Assembly (NCBI GenBank): GCA_013399855.1
Contig: VXAY01004102.1
Span: 218,526 to 282,525 of the forward strand
Length of the DNA stretch: 64,000 nucleotides
Direction: 5' to 3'
Origin: Oxyruncus cristatus
Taxonomy: Eukaryota > Chordata > Aves > Passeriformes > Cotingidae
Under the pieces are notes generated by a model. That model had not been told where the DNA came from. It searched no databases and saw nothing but the letters and a program-made list of their open reading frames with translations. Positions 47,301-62,279 of this stretch are shown in pieces (within the stretch, counting starts at the first letter, position 1; every line of letters starts with the position of its first letter). Made by a program: the position numbers and the translations under genes.

Positions 47301-50027
47301 CTTTGTCCAAGTGCAGAGCCAACAAGACAGAAACAGCAGCATGGTTGTACGGAGTAAGTAAGAGAGCAGTGTCTCATCTACCTTTTTCTAGTACTTCAAT
47401 TTATGTCACCTGATCAGTTTCACTTAACGATAAAAAAAAACACAAGAAAGATCATTCTTGAACAACATATGTGAGCAGCCCAATAATATCCAGCAATTAT
47501 TCATCACTGCAAGACTCCAGAAAGGACTCAAAGCAACTCAATACATTTCCCAGCATCCTTCTCTTCTAGAGGAAATAACTTCTTTTCATGGCTGACCATC
47601 TCAAGTGCTGTGGAAGGACATGGGAGTGTGTGCACATGCTAGTTCTCTCTAAGTAGTCCTTTCTTTTCATCTGAGTGACATTTAGCCACTCAAGCTCAAT
47701 GGCTCTGTAGGTCAGCAGCCAGGCCTGAGGTCAAGTAATCCCATTTCTTCTGCTTGCTTATGGGAACTCAATGAGACCTGACACGTCATCCACACCTGAG
47801 CTCTGCAATGACTGACATTTCACTTTCTTCAGTAATTGATCATAATGAAGATTGAAAATTTAGTAGTTAAATACAATGAGTCTGTCGGTATTTTTTTCCA
47901 ATTTTTTTCTCAGCCATGACAGTCCTTTTCTTCCTTATTCGCTGCACAGAACAAATTAGTGCTTGGCCAAAACAAATTTTCTGTAGTAATGCTTTATATT
48001 TTGCACATCTCCATTGCAATGGAACAGAAAATAGAAATAATATCTCTTTACTAACAAGTAGCTGCCTCTGCATAAATACTCAGGAATTTTTTGATGGCAA
48101 AATACAACTTGCATCAACAATATTTCTTGACTGAGAAAACTGTGGATAGTAGATGTGTGATGCTGTGCTTTACAAATGTATACATTGCTGCAATTCTGTC
48201 AGAAGATCACTAAAGCACTGCAAACAAATCAAATGAATTATATATTCCAGAATTATTTTTTTCTGCATGGTTTCAGGTGTCCATTTCCACTCATATCATT
48301 CAATGTATCTCTACCTATGCTAATTGGTGGCAGTTATCTCTTTCCTGCAAAGGACTGATTTGAGAAATACAGAATAAAGACAGAATCTAATATACTTTAG
48401 GAAAGCTACTAGATTGCCTCACAGATCTATTGTTGTTCTTTTAAGGAATCAAGAAGCCTACAGACGAGAGAGAAACAGTTAACATAGTCTATACAGATTC
48501 AAAAAGACATTCGACAAGATTAAAAACAAATTACACAGACAAGGGCTAGCAGGAAAAGCCCTTGTGCTGTTACAGTTGTTCCAAAAAAAATAGGATAAAA
48601 TGCCAGCTGCCACAAACTATATGGTGCTCAGATCCAAAGTGTTCATCATATCCGAAATGACCACAAAAAGGTGTGACTCAGAAGGAGACATGGTGTGCTG
48701 GTTATGCAGTTATACAGCATCATGAGGCCTGAAAATGAACCACAGAAGAGCCTCAGGAGATTAAGTGACTAAGTACAAAAAAATCAGAGAAAATCACTTT
48801 TATGTAAACAAATGTAAAATGACACAAGAAAACACAGCCCTAACTTCGCAAACAAATCTAATTATGACCCCAAATTGGCTATTACTACTAGAGAGTGAGA
48901 TTTTGAAGATATAATAGGTAGTTACACAAAAGTATCAACACAAACATCAAATACCAGTGTTGAATAATGAATTCTTTAAAAAAACCCTCTGTGAAATGTT
49001 ATTAATTATTTGGATATTAATACTGGAAAAAAAAGGATAAAAAATGTCATTATTCCACTGGGTAAAATCAAGTATGTGTATGATGAATACCAAGACCATG
49101 TCTGAAAGGGTGTATCAGAAATGAAAAAGTAGAGAGAAACCTAGCAAGGATAATTTTGAACCACATAATGGCCTTCCTATAAAGTAGAGATAAAATAGAT
49201 TAGGATTAATAAACCTGATGAGGAGACAGCTGAGAATACAGGAGGTCAAGAAATCAAGGGTGGCATGAAGAAGGTGAATGGAAAATCCCTTCCAAAACAT
49301 CTGGGAGACATTGAATGGCACTAGCAACAAAAAAACATATAGATTCAAATATGTATTTCATTACAGCTTCTTTTCATGACAAGAACAGCTTCAAGCTCTT
49401 AAATAATCTTAGACACTGGATGAGCAGTTTTTATGGTACTGGAATCTATTTGCAACATTTCAATGTTTGCCACTGACTGGATCTTCTTTATTCTAGTGAG
49501 ACACCTGAGAAACCACATTATCTTATTTTACTTCTCACAGACATATATGCATTTTTTGACATTTGTATGTTGCAACAAATAGTAAGTAGAGTGCCAGGTC
49601 ACTGAGGTCTACAAACCTAAATTCTCCTTCCCTCAAAAATGGGTTGGCCTCGGGGAACCATCCCTGGACTGTACTGTCTTCAAAACCATGGACATGCCCT
49701 GTTCAGGAGAGTGCTGACTGATAGGGACAAAACCCACTAATAATGCCACAGCATAGACAGGCATAGGAGAGGGCTCAGGCTCTGATGCTCTTTTCTTTAC
49801 TAGCACAGATGCAGACGCTGACAGATGAAGACAAAAACAAGAGTATGATGCATCTTCTCACAGTGCCAGGGGAGACAGGGAAGGCTCTGGTGACTGATCA
49901 CTTCCTTCTTGTGACTCATGAGCCATGTGCTGCAGAACTATTTCAAAAACAGTGCAGAGGTGCTTTCTGTTCTTCCTATGCAGCACACATCCACAAGTAA
50001 CCTGGGATGAGGACTGTAGCGGTTTTA
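41371..50027. other. Intergenic, gene-free 8.7 kb
   Basis: No exon, RNA gene or repeat family was recognised. Low-complexity items are an AT-rich stretch at 44745-44830 with repeated TTTAATATTTCTA, and a G9 run at 45529-45537. Open frames up to about 120 codons lack any signature. Confidence 0.5.
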
Positions 50028-50093
50028 CAGATATTTTGTTTTAAATTTATGCCATGTAGACAGATATTTTGTTTTAAATTTATGCCATGTAGA
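50028..50093. repeat. Perfect tandem duplication, 2 x 33 bp
   Basis: The unit begins CAGATATTTTGTTTTAAATT and ends CATGTAGA. The two copies are identical, so the duplication is recent (or an assembly artefact). Confidence 0.95.
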
Positions 50094-50283
50094 CATCTAT
50101 CCACAGCCAAAAATGATAGCAGAGATTCTTTATAACCATTGTACAATCCAGAGCTGTGTGAATGATGTCACTGTGTCTGGAATAATTCCTAAATCACATG
50201 AAAAATACTCATGGGCTGTACTAAGCATGGTTGAACTTTGCCAGCTCTCATTTCAGGCAGGAAGAATTTTCTTTTTCACACGA

Positions 50284-50520
50284 CTTATCACGGAATCATA
50301 GGCACATCGACTGGAAGGTATTTCTGGGTATTTCTCACCCAGCTTTCCACTCAGCACTACATGGTCAACCAGGGCTTTTGAAAACTGGAAGGAGATTCCT
50401 CCGTCGCCCTGGACTCACTCTCTAGTGCTGCACTATCAGTGTAATAAAGAAGTTTTTTCTAGAGTCCCTCCTGAACATCCCAGACCACAGTCTTATGGTT
50501 ATTGCACCTTATTTTACATG
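50284..50520 (-). mobile_element. Old CR1 LINE fragment, minus strand
   Basis: On + it starts GGAATCATAGGCACATCGAC and later reads GTGTAATAAAGAAGTTTTTT and CTAGAGTCCCTCCTGAACAT. This corresponds to the CR1 3' region in reverse, with considerable decay. Confidence 0.7.
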
Positions 50521-53500
50521 AGGAAAATAACTTGCCACAACCATTTGGCTCCCATTTGTCCCCTGTAACACCCAACAGCACTGCTACTCAACCTGTAAGT
50601 AAGTATCCCTTTTCTGATAGAGAAGTACACCTTTTTGTCCATAAAAATGGACAGATTGCTTTTTCCACCACATATTCAAACAATGAATGGGATTCAGCAA
50701 TAGTCTTCAGCAGTGTCATTAAAATCAGAATCTATGAATTTTATTTTCTTGGGAAGCTGTGATCAAGCACATACTCTTTTCAGGCCACATATTCATATCA
50801 GAGTGTATGGAAAGATAGAATAACATCAGACATATTTAACAGTATTATTTCTGTTATTTCTATTCTGGTGTTCCAGTAAGTATTTTATGATGGTTAAACC
50901 CATTAGAAATTAATGAGAATTAATGACAATTTAGTTTTTCTTAGGATTCTTCTTTAAATTAAAACAATACATTCGTATTTTAAGTGCATAACCTATTTTG
51001 GAATGAGTTTCTGCAGTTTATGCATTAAAGTTGGCCTAATAAATACTAGTTTTATGAAAAAATATTTATGCTAATAAATATCATGAGGGAAAAGGACAGT
51101 TCTAAATAAATAAATGTTTATTTTTTTTAAGTACATTCAGGAAAGGTTACATCACGGAAAAGCTTTTGATTCCATCAACGCACTATTTCTTTGTAAACTG
51201 ACTGTATATCTGGGCCAACAAATTACAGGCAAGAGCAAAACCTATTAGACAAAAAAAATTATTTCATGAAAAGGCTTCATATTTGACATAATGTAAATGC
51301 TATATTTTTGTGCTGCAAATTACCTCTCAACTAAAACAGGAGTATTTTTGATCTACAATGAATCAAACACAAACACTAAAGGAAGAAAATTTCTAGGACT
51401 GGAATTCTTAACTATAACAGTAATTTCATTTATTTTAGATGGTAGAGACCTTCCTGCGTAAGTGTCTGCATTATTTTGATTCAATACTACTTGCTGTTCC
51501 AAAGTGTAGTTCCTTCAGAACCTGTTTCCCATCAGAAAATCATTTCTGATGATTTTCCATGGAATATATTCATCCAGCTGTAGTACTGTCTTTTTAAAGA
51601 CTGAATTTACCACATAAGCTGTGTGAAGTGCGGTATTCTCCAGTGCTCAAGCATTGTACAAATTTCTAGTCTCATTATGAGAGATCAGATAGTTGTTCCC
51701 TGACATGACAATGTGTTCTTCACCTTATTCAGGAAGATAAAAGCTCATTGAGATTACGAGTGTATTTGGTTATTCTGTATGAGGCTGTGACTACATTATC
51801 ACATCAATAATTGGTTCCAGTAAATACCAAGTAACATTTATGCTGAAAGATAGATCTGCTCTTTGCAGACCAGTTGGAGATCAGCATATTATTTTCAGCG
51901 GAGAAGAAAACAGAAGAACTTAAATCTACAATCCTTTCATTGGGAACTGGAAAATTTTCTGAAGGAAAAAAAAATGCATAAAAAATCAGCAGCATACTGA
52001 AGCCAGGAAAAAATTGAATACATCCCTGCAATTCAGAAGCCAAGCTTACTGACCATAAATCTGCAGTGAAATGCCTGGAAAACCACACAGCAGATTGTCA
52101 GCCTTGACAGTGCTTTTCCCAATTCTGATGTTTCAGCATCAACAAGCACAGGACACTGCTCAGATGCTCTGAATGAAAAATGGAGCCTCTCCCATGTCAT
52201 TCGTCCAGATAGCATGTGTTTTGATCAGACTTCTTCCCATCAATATAGCCATGTCTGTAACATGACCACTGAGGCCAAAACTTTCCAAGCTCTTGCCTGT
52301 CCCACTGGATGGAAAGTCCTCTTACTGAATTGAGTTTTTCATGTGTGACCGAGCTGTGCATATAAGCTGAAAGTAGGGGATGCACTGTGCTCACTCCAAT
52401 GCTATTACTTGGGGCAATCACACCAGCAGGCCTCAGCCATCCCTGTCATGAAGGCTGGAATTTCTAATTTTCCACTCAGTTCAGTTCTATTTCTTTTCTA
52501 AATTCCGTAACTCAGTTTGTCTTGATCTATTAAGCAATGACTAAATAAGAGTTCCTCTTACAGTCCCTAGAAGGGCCAGCCTGGAAGCTAACCTTCTCAT
52601 CCCACTCAAAACCATTTCTCTCAGAGGAGCCAAACCCCACACAGCATTGCCTGCTCCTGTTTCACCCTCTGACACACCAAAGCTCATCTCTGACATGTTC
52701 ACAGCAGAGCACCACAACATCTTTCCTATGCCACGATCCCACCGGCTGCACAAGGGCTCATAGAGCAGGACTGGGGCCACAGCACTGCTCTTACCACCAA
52801 TAGGGGATCAGTAGCAGGACCTTGTGTGGAACCTGCTTCGTCCTGCAGCCTATAGCATTACCCGCAACACATTAGTGTCTGAATCAGCTCAGTGTCACTT
52901 TCCACACTGAAATGAAGGAGAATCTTCCTCTGTCAAATCCTTGATATTTTGCTCCTGATTCCTTTAAAGTCTGGTATTACCATAGCACATTTATGAAAAT
53001 TAATTGCTACAGATTATGTTGATACAGGTGGTAGAATTAAGAGTTTTCTGCTTAGATTACGTCTCATTGTGAATTTTGCACTGAAATCAGTGGCAAGATT
53101 TCTATACGTTCTTTAGTCATTCACACTTTTCCATACCAACAGAGGGAAGGGCATTCCATCTTCCAAAACCAGTTTATTTCTTAGACAGGTTTTTGCAAGT
53201 CAAGTGGCAGAAAAGTGGCAGAACCTGCAGCTCATATAAATCTTTCAGTTTTACCACCAGGCTACACTTATACAAAGCTCTGCTCAAGGCCGTTTTGGAA
53301 GTGTATTACACTTGTTCATATTCCCCTGACTCTGCACAGACATTTATAAAGTGCAAAGACTTGCCTGGACTGCTGAATTTGCTCACAAACAGTGGTATCT
53401 TAAAGCCAAGGAATAAACACTGCACTTGAAAAACAAACTTCATTTTAATAGAATTAGATAAGAGCAATGCCTTTTTACAAAGCCTAAGAAGCACGAGTGT

Positions 53501-56500
53501 AACAATTTTATTGCTACGTTCTTCTCAGAGCAACTTTGCTCTACACTGCCATTAACAAATACAGATACTGAGTTAAATGTAATGAATAAACTAAAAGGAA
53601 TAACTTGAGTATATAATGGTCAGTCACAGTTTCCAATATTACACTTTAAAAGATAAAAATACACTTTTCCTACCATACCATTTTAGACATACTCTACTAT
53701 TTGGTTTGAACGGGATGAGTTAAAAGCACCAGAATTAATAGTTTTATGAGTGGTCTTCTAGATTCCTTTACTACAACCTACTTTGATTTTACAAAGAAGA
53801 AAGATGAAGATAGGCTTTCCAGGTAGGATAGCAGAATCCAGATGAAAGGAAGCAAGCAAGCAAACAAGAAAGAAAGGAAGGAAGGAAAAAAGAAAGAAAA
53901 GCAACCCCATCACAAGTTTTGTTTCTTTTTCTGAAAATTCATAAAGACTTAAAAAAAAATCTGAGCTTCCAAAACATAAGATTTTATATTTTTTTTTCCT
54001 CAGGGTTTTTTCTGTTGGTCCACCCCTCCTCTTTATATTTTATGTTTTGTTGTTGGTTGCTTGGTTGGTTTTGTTTTTAAGAGGAAGATAGTGGTCTTAT
54101 TTTGTTTTGGACTCTTGCCAACTGACTCTTCATTTTTTCTACCATTTATTCTGCAAATTCAACAATACCCAGTAGGTGGCCTCATCGTATAATCTATTTT
54201 GTTACTCTTATTTCAATGCTTCTGTCTTGCTTCTCTCATTGCAACAATTTTATCTTAGTTGGAATCTCCTGGGTTTTATCCCTTATTTCCTTGGGGGCTT
54301 AGAGAAACATTTTCTTTAGAGAATGTGAATATCATCCAGGTCCAAACAGACATACTTATATGGGCTGAAAAACATAGCAGATCCTTGGAGTCTTCAGCTC
54401 TGGATCTAAGAAGTGTAGCTGACTCCTGTGGTTGTCCCACATATCCACCTTCAGAACATAATTGACTTCTGGGAATCAGTCAGCCCCTGCTTATGAACAA
54501 GGGTATCACCTACATTCGTCATGCTGTGGGAATGCCCTTTCAGATAAAGAGAGGGAGGTTCTTTTGATATGAAAAGTGTAAACTGAATTCTTAACTGATT
54601 AAAGATCTTAATTATCTTATTATTCTTGTGGGAAACACTTCTTGGTTTCTGGGTAAGCAAGACTACCTGCAGCTCGGATCACTGTCACAAAGTATTGGCA
54701 GCTTTTTGTATTTTCAAGGACCAAAACAAACCAAATGCAGGTATTTAAGACATATACAAAGTCATGTATCTACCCATTATCACAAAATAAGAAATACTGA
54801 GCTCTGCCAGTTAGTGGAGTCACTTCTATAATATTTTATCTTGATAAGACTCCGTATTCCTTCTACCTTGTCAAACATCATGTAATAAATCCTGCAAGAC
54901 AAGATCAGTTGACATTTTCACCGTGACTTCCTGCGCTGAAAAAACTGCCCACATATTTGTGAAAAATATTTGCCCATTAAGTGTATTTGTCTATTATGGA
55001 TGTCCCCAAAATTCCTGAGCTGATTTTTGTAGATAATGGATATGTAAACTCCATATTTGACTATTGGCAGTAAGCTAATAAGACAAACAGTCCTATAGTT
55101 TCTCTATTATAATGAGGCCTGAAACCAATTTGGCGGGGATCAAGGAAATATGAAGCCTCCAAATATTTCCGGAATTGCCTCACTATAAACTTTTTCAAAA
55201 AGTCAGATTGAAATGTCCTATAATAGATGTGCCTGTCTGCATCAAGAAGGATATATTTTTAGATTTGTGTTAACAAGGGCTTCCTAAGGAGAAGTTGATG
55301 TCTGGTCCTATCATACCCTAACATCAGCCTCAGCTAATGAGCTTTGTTGCCCAATAATATGACTCCAGTACTGTCTCGCTTAAGGCTTCATTTACATGGG
55401 GCACTAAGGAAAATGTCTTGGCAAGACAAATTAACCAGACAACGTATGTAAGTGAGGCTTTATTACATTTTCATTTAGAAGAAAGGCAGTTTTATTTCAC
55501 AGTAGGCTAACATATGGTGACCTAAGTTACAATGAATGAGAGCATCCACATAGAAGTTTAGTGCAACTTAGCATATGTGCATTAGTTTATTTCATTTTAA
55601 CATTCCAAAGTGTCCAAGTGCAGGCAAGCCATGAGAAAACATTAGCCAAAATGAAAACTTGAGTTTGCATTTGTTCCCTCCACAGTCTGCTCTGCCACCA
55701 TGGAGACAGACAGCTCTGTCACATCTAGTAATCTCATCTTCAAAGAAACACAAACATTCTTGGTGAAAGAGCCTGCAAACTGTAATATTGGCCCTAAATG
55801 TGATCTTGCACCCTTCATTGAAATCCCACTTCAACAAAAAAGAAAACAGAACTATTCTCTACCACCCTTGTTTTCTTCTCATGTCTTTCTCTAAATGGCA
55901 ATCAGAGCTCCTAAATTATAAATTGTTCCATGGGCAGCACAACTAGTGGGTCCAGCACAACACCCTCCATCCTAGCAGCAGCATCATCATAGCATCCGTG
56001 CCCACTCTCTCACATGCCTTCCCAACTCTTCCAATACTTCTCCATGAAGGCAGGACCTTGCCACACCTTCAGTTCACCCTTGCATGCCAGTAGCTCTGGC
56101 TACTCAGTTCACACCCCTGTTGTCTCCTTTCCACAGCTCCTGCTGGTTTGGATGGCAACTAAGAGCACCCTCTCCAGACAGCACTGGAGGACTGGCCAAG
56201 AGCTGGCTGCTTTGGAGCAGGCAATGACTCAATTCTTCCTACATTTCCCTCAGTTCAACTCTCTTCTCTCCTACAACTCTTCCCAAATGTATGGAAATGT
56301 AACTTCTATACCATTCTGCCAAATATTCCTGATGATATTACCAGCAGGGTAGCCAAAAGACATCCTGGTTAGCACTATGTGGTTGTAGTCAGAAACCAGG
56401 CCTCTGAGACAAAAGTCCTGGGGCCTCAACACATACTAAGAACCAGCTTTCCTTTTACTGCGGTCCCCATGAAGGGATTTGACCTTACTCTCATTGCTTT

Positions 56501-58175
56501 GTCTGTGCAACAGTAATGTGAAAGCCTATTAAAACTAATGTTCAGAAAGGTGTTGGGAGTTCAAAACAATGGTTGCATATTTCCAGACTGCTGTTTTTAG
56601 CACTGAAGAAAGAACAAAGTAGGTTTTGTAGCTCTGAAGAACACATTGAAATCAAGAGATTAAAACTACATTCAAGTGCTTGAGGATATTTGCAGTTTGG
56701 AGGTATATTCTGAATACTGAACATAATTTAGAAGGAACTCCAACTATTTTTAAAGAGAGAAGTGACACATGGAAGTTATTTTCATGTTAGCTGGAGAGAC
56801 ATTGAAGGGAATGCAAATTTAACCCTCAGACTGGGAAGGGCAAAACTGCAGCACATTCCACTTTCATGAGATTTAAATAAGTCTCTTCACTAGAGACAAA
56901 TAGAGCTCTCATGAGCAAATTGCAGATTTCAGCTCTGCTCTTTACAGAGGCTGCTGCCAGAAAATCTTGACTTCTTATTTCTTTTAAGAGCATTTTATAC
57001 CCATATGGTTATACATGGTTTGGGTGACTATAGCGATCACAAGCTCTTTGTTAACATACCAGAGCTGTGCATAAATTATTGAGGAGTCAATGATCTGGGC
57101 TCATCTTTCACCCAATGCACTGATCTATCCTGATAAACGCAGTGATTTAACTGCCGCAATGTATTCTCTTTTTTGATCAGATCTTGGTATAAGTTCACTA
57201 GGCTGAATATAAGAAGAGTCTCACCCTTTCCTTTTGAAAGAAAAAAAATGAAGCTAATCACGCCATTATAAAGAGGTGTCTCCAGATGCAGCACATCTGG
57301 TACTTCAGGTAAACCAGAACTACTGAACACCAAACTAAACTGATGTCTATGGTGTGTCCAGCAGCAGAAAGTGTGACATGGAAAGCATCTGCTACACATT
57401 TGCAACTTTTCTACTTGCAAAAGTTCAACAGAAATTAAAGAAGATGAGCTGGAAATGCTGCCTGGCATAAAGATGGTGTATCTGGGGGAAAGGTGAGAAG
57501 GTAAGGGGAAAGGAGAAGGATGTGCCAATATGCTGTAGGGATTTGGCAGAGTTAGACCAATTTTTTTGTTTCTCTCACTGAACCTGACATATTTGAGGTA
57601 TTTTGAAGTCTGATCATTAGCCCAGTTCTACTATAGAGAGCTGTACAGAGAGAGGAAGGATTGGAATAGGATCACACACCAACTGTGTTCAGTACCACTC
57701 AGACTTCTGAAGATGAGCAATAATGAGTTGATACACACCAAAATCACTTAAATTCTGGTCTGTTTGAGCATGTGTAGCTTAATTCACAAAAAATGTCTTT
57801 TGCCTGTGAAGATTATACTGTTCTAAAATTGAGGCTTTGATATTGATTCCATCTCATTGCTAAATCTATGCTTACATGAGATATGTTAAATCAAAGCATC
57901 CGATACAGCTGTGCACTCAAACTTCTAGTCTTGTATCCAGAATTAACCCTGTTAAATTTTATAAATTGTATTTTATTCACAGCCACATAACTCTTACACA
58001 AAGTTATGCTTTCACAGGCCTACCATGGACCCCCACAACACACTCTTCCCCGTGCATTAACAGTTCTGACAAGACTACAGGAATACACTGCTGATATATG
58101 GTATAAAACTTGGCTTTGGACATTCTGGACTGCCTAGGGAATCTTTTTTCTTCAGTTGGTCATATAAATGGGGCA
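50521..58175. other. Intergenic, gene-free 7.7 kb
   Basis: No exon or repeat family was recognised apart from the purine microsatellite at 53845-53902. A slightly GC-richer stretch at 52540-52850 has an open frame of 79 codons on the minus strand with no recognisable family. Confidence 0.5.
53845..53902. repeat. Purine-rich microsatellite (AAGC/AAGG/AAAG)n
   Basis: Runs of GCAA, GAAA and GGAA tetranucleotides in tandem. Confidence 0.9.
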
Positions 58176-58650
58176 GATCTTACAATCATAGAAGAGTCTG
58201 GGTTGGAAGGGATCTTCAAAGGTAACCTAGTCCAACTCCCCTGCAATGAGCAGGGACATCTTGAACTAGATCAGGTTGCTCAGAGTCCCGTTCCAGCTGA
58301 ATGTTTCCAGGGATGGGGCATCCACCAGCTCTCTGGGTAACCAAGGAGGATGGCGTTTCACTATCCTCATTGTAAAACATTTTTTCCCTATTTCTAGTCT
58401 GAATGTACTCTCCTTCAGTTTAAAACTGTTGCACCTCGCCCTATTGCAACAGCCCTAATAAAAAGTTTGTCCCAATCTTTTTTATAAGTCACATTTAAAG
58501 ATTCAAAGTCTGCCATAAGGTCTCCCTGAAGCCTTTTCTTCTCCAGGCTGAACAACCCCAACTCTCTCAGCCTTTCCTCATAGCAGAGGTGTTCAATCCT
58601 TCTAATCATCTCTGTGATCTCCAGCTGGAGAGGGTCTAGAGGAGAGCCTC
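58176..58650 (-). mobile_element. CR1 LINE fragment, minus strand
   Basis: On + it starts CAATCATAGAAGAGTCTGGG and TTGGAAGGGATCTTCAAAGG, and continues with TTCCAGGGATGGGGCATCCA and TTCTCCAGGCTGAACAACCC. The minus-strand frame shows [20 protein letters not shown], the same conserved CR1 segment as in the plus-strand copy at 6.1 kb. It is about 470 bases long, 5'-truncated, with the 3' end at 58176. Confidence 0.94.
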
Positions 58651-61600
58651 CACCCTTCATCCTGTATTGAAGGATGAATCATCTCATGCCCTAATTAACA
58701 CCTGTCTCAAGCTTTTCCAGCTAATCCCCTAACACCTCAGTTCAGCATCATCTAAAGATGGGAAAACAACTGATTATTACCTGTTCCATGAGGAAGTGCT
58801 AAGGTTGCATTAGCATGTACCTTGATTCCCCACTCTGGTTTTCAGAGATCAGAATGCTATTGAACTGCACAGACTGAAAGAGCATGAGACATTACAGAGC
58901 AATTTTGACAATGTGGTAACACATTTTTCTGCAGTGAAACCAGCAGGATTAGCAAGCTAATGGCCAAGCCTTTTAAATCCCAAGCTCAGCCACTTCTTCC
59001 TCACCCTTCTGGATGCAATCCTCTCTTCCCTCATATGACCATCAAATTCAGAAAAATTCTGAGATTTTATTTCTCATGAGTCTTTGATGCACTGTTGGCC
59101 CTGTTCTTCTGGTTCTAAGACCTTATGGATGGTGTTCTTTTGTGCTGTAAACTTAGTCATAAGCCTAACAAGCTTGTATTTTATCTATGCAAACAATTCT
59201 GTAGAGTACAAACAATGTATAATTTTTTTCCACATAAAGAAATGTGATTGCATTTGAAACTGACATGGAATACCGGAAAATAACATCTGCAAAGATGGTA
59301 GCCATTTTTAGTTTTGACCTGCAACTGTGCTCCTAAGTATTGCAAAATAGATGAAGTGAAACCTGAACAGACATGGGAATATGGGGGAAGTTTATGAAGT
59401 AAATAAATCTATCTACTGCTTATACAGTATGATCTATCTGCTGCTGATAAAATGATCTTATCTGTATGAGGCAACATACTAAGTGTTTCAAATCTGAGGT
59501 GGTCTTTTGACTTCTGCCCACAGGGAGCTCCAGTTCATATTTTACTTCTGAGCTTTCTCATCTCTGATGTCTTCCATTCAATTCCAGTTCTGTCAGGCCT
59601 TGAGGGATGGTCACCTGCAACTGGAACTGTAGTGAGGTTAGGTAAGACTGAACGCAGCAGGATGACAATCATTCTTTCTCCGTTCCACACATACATAATT
59701 GCTCAAATACAGAAGCCCAGGACTTCCTTATTACATTTGTCCTATTTTTCCCTGGTAAGAAATCAAATTGAAGTGTCATTTGATTATGTATCAAATATCT
59801 TGGTGTGTACCTTTTATTGTGATTGCTACAAGTCCTAAACAAATGAAGGAATGCATTGTTACATCAGTGCAGGAGCTGGCAGGACACCCAAGAAGAAGTT
59901 CACAGGATACATTGATAAAGAAACAGGATAAAATAAACAAAGGTGGAAATTTGCATCAAGGACTTTCTACAAAGGGACACCAGAGACAAGATGATGAGAA
60001 CATCTAGACAAATAATGGTTCCACTGGAAGGACTGATTAGTGAGGGCATTAGATCTGAAAACCAGGCAGAAATGGCTCAAGATAGACAACTCAGGCTCAA
60101 CTGCTCAAGGAGTCACACACTCTTCACTGGTTTTTCACTTAACATTTCACGGTCACGGGAGATTTAGCAGTAATATTAAAATTACAGACAGATTAAATTG
60201 CTCTACACTAGCATAAATATATCTTCTTTAAAATGAGACTGTTTCGTGATTCATATTAACCTGTCAAATCTGAAACCTCCGTACTGCACTGACCTTTGTA
60301 CACTCAATGGTCCAGTAATTTCCAGCAACACCTAATGACCATCACCTCTTCAAACAGCAACTATGTCCGAATTGGGACGCTCAGCAAGCTTTTAATTTAT
60401 CTTGGTTTTATTATAGGGCCATCAGAAAATAATGTTCAGTATTACAAACTTTTCCATGGAGCATGTTAAACGATTCAGAGGAAAAGTTAAAAAGACAAGT
60501 TAGTTGCAGAGTGTTTACAGTTCAATTTTCCACATGCAAAGCAAGTTTGCCAAACATGAAGGAGGTTTAGAGGGAAATACATGAAATAAACCCCAGTGAG
60601 TTTGATTTCCTATCACATTTGAATACTGTGTTGGCAGAATAAATATTTGGCAGATGAAGAAACACAGGTCTCTTCCTGTAAAAGAAACAAACCCAAACAA
60701 GCAAACACCCAAACGAAGGAAGCAAGTCACTGAGCAAAGTATTCTTGAGCACTTTGCCTCCTACCCAAATTTCATGCATGATTTATTACATGCAGAAAGA
60801 GTCATATGGAAGTTAAACACAACAAAAACAGAACTGATGAAAAGGTGGAAAACAAATATTAGCAAATTGTGGAGACAGACCTAAATATGTGAATGTTCAT
60901 CAAGATGTATGACGAGTAGGTAAGTCAGACATTATTTGTATGGGTTTTGATAGAGTTCTGCCTGTAGCCAAGGTACTCTCACAATTTCTTGTGAGAAAAG
61001 CTCTGTACTTTACAGTAACCTTCTAGTAAGTTACAGTGGATAACTTCATGGTTGGCATTATTCAGGCCAGCACATTCCCAGTGCCAAGGAAAAGAAGACA
61101 AAGCGCACAGGTGCCAGTACACCACTGCTGCTCCCCACTAGCTCCTTTTCAGACCCATGCAGCAGAAAGTTCTCTTGTCCTGTGGTCCTGACCTGTGTAA
61201 GATTGGCTGGCTGAGCACATTCCTATGTGCTTTACTATCCCAGCTTTGACTGCTGTTGTTTCACCTTAGAGAAGAGGCTTATCTGAGGGAGCAGCTGGAC
61301 TGTGCATCAGAGCTCCTCCTGTCCCCGCTTTCCAGACCTAACAGGAGGAATGAAGAAAGAAACAGATCCTGTGGGACATCAACAATGCATTCTCTGTTCT
61401 TACATCCCTGATGTTTAAGAGGTTCTCTGGCTTTGCTGTATTAGGAACAGATCTGCCACCAGCCTCTCATAATCTCACACATATTTCATTGTCCTGATAG
61501 TCAAGTGTCTGGGCAACCTCCTCTGTGGAAAGTCTTTCCTTAATCTTCTGAGGCCAATTGAGAATGACTGAGACATAGCTACTATTTTAATGATGTAACT

Positions 61601-62239
61601 GGTAAGTAAAGGATTGATTTTTTGGAGATTTAAAGAGGTGAAATAAAACCAAAATTGAATAGTTGAGGGTGGAAAGAATAAGACAGTGGGCAGCTTGCCA
61701 AATAGGAAGGACTGTAGATTTTGGGAGTGTGGAAGTTAGTAATGAACAAAAATGGAGTGGTGAGAAGAGCTGAGAATCTGGCCTTAAAACGGCATGTGTA
61801 CGAGATATGTCCAAATGTCAAAGAGGTGGTGCTTGGGAGACTGATAGAATTACAACACGTAATAAGTATAGGTTGCCTAAGGATCTCCTCAGTAGAAGTA
61901 GATAAGATTCTCCTGAGGAAGAAGGGACTGTGATCTGCTTCTGATCCCAAAAGAGTTGAGAAAATTACACTACTACCAAATGAAAAGCTGTGGGGAAGAC
62001 AAGGTGGGAAGCCAGGAATCGTGGATGACTTGAGCTTTAAGCATCACAGACTTGGAAAAAGAGAGTCCAGTTCTTGTAACACGGAGAAGCAGGTCTGGTT
62101 GTAACATGGCCTGTAACACTGAAACCTGGCACTGCCAGAGTGCACGGTGGAAACCCGCTCACATGTAAGCGCCAAACTGTGTTTCCCACCCATGGAAACG
62201 TCGTCACACCGGGACACACCTAAGCTCGAGGCCCAGAGA
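58651..62239. other. Intergenic, no gene seen
   Basis: No exon recognised. Because CHCHD7 would be expected on the minus strand near here in conserved synteny, I looked for its Cys-rich exons and did not find them by eye. That is not proof of absence. Confidence 0.45.
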
Positions 62240-62279
62240 AAACATTGTGCGGCCCATGCAGCTGTATCAGGTGCCTTTT

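Noticed and set aside
50028..50093. Possible CRISPR-like or larger satellite array
   Set aside because: Only two abutting copies with no spacers; a simple tandem duplication in a vertebrate genome.
58415..58660. 81-codon minus-strand frame as a gene
   Set aside because: The peptide is the conserved CR1 C-terminal segment; it belongs to the LINE fragment.
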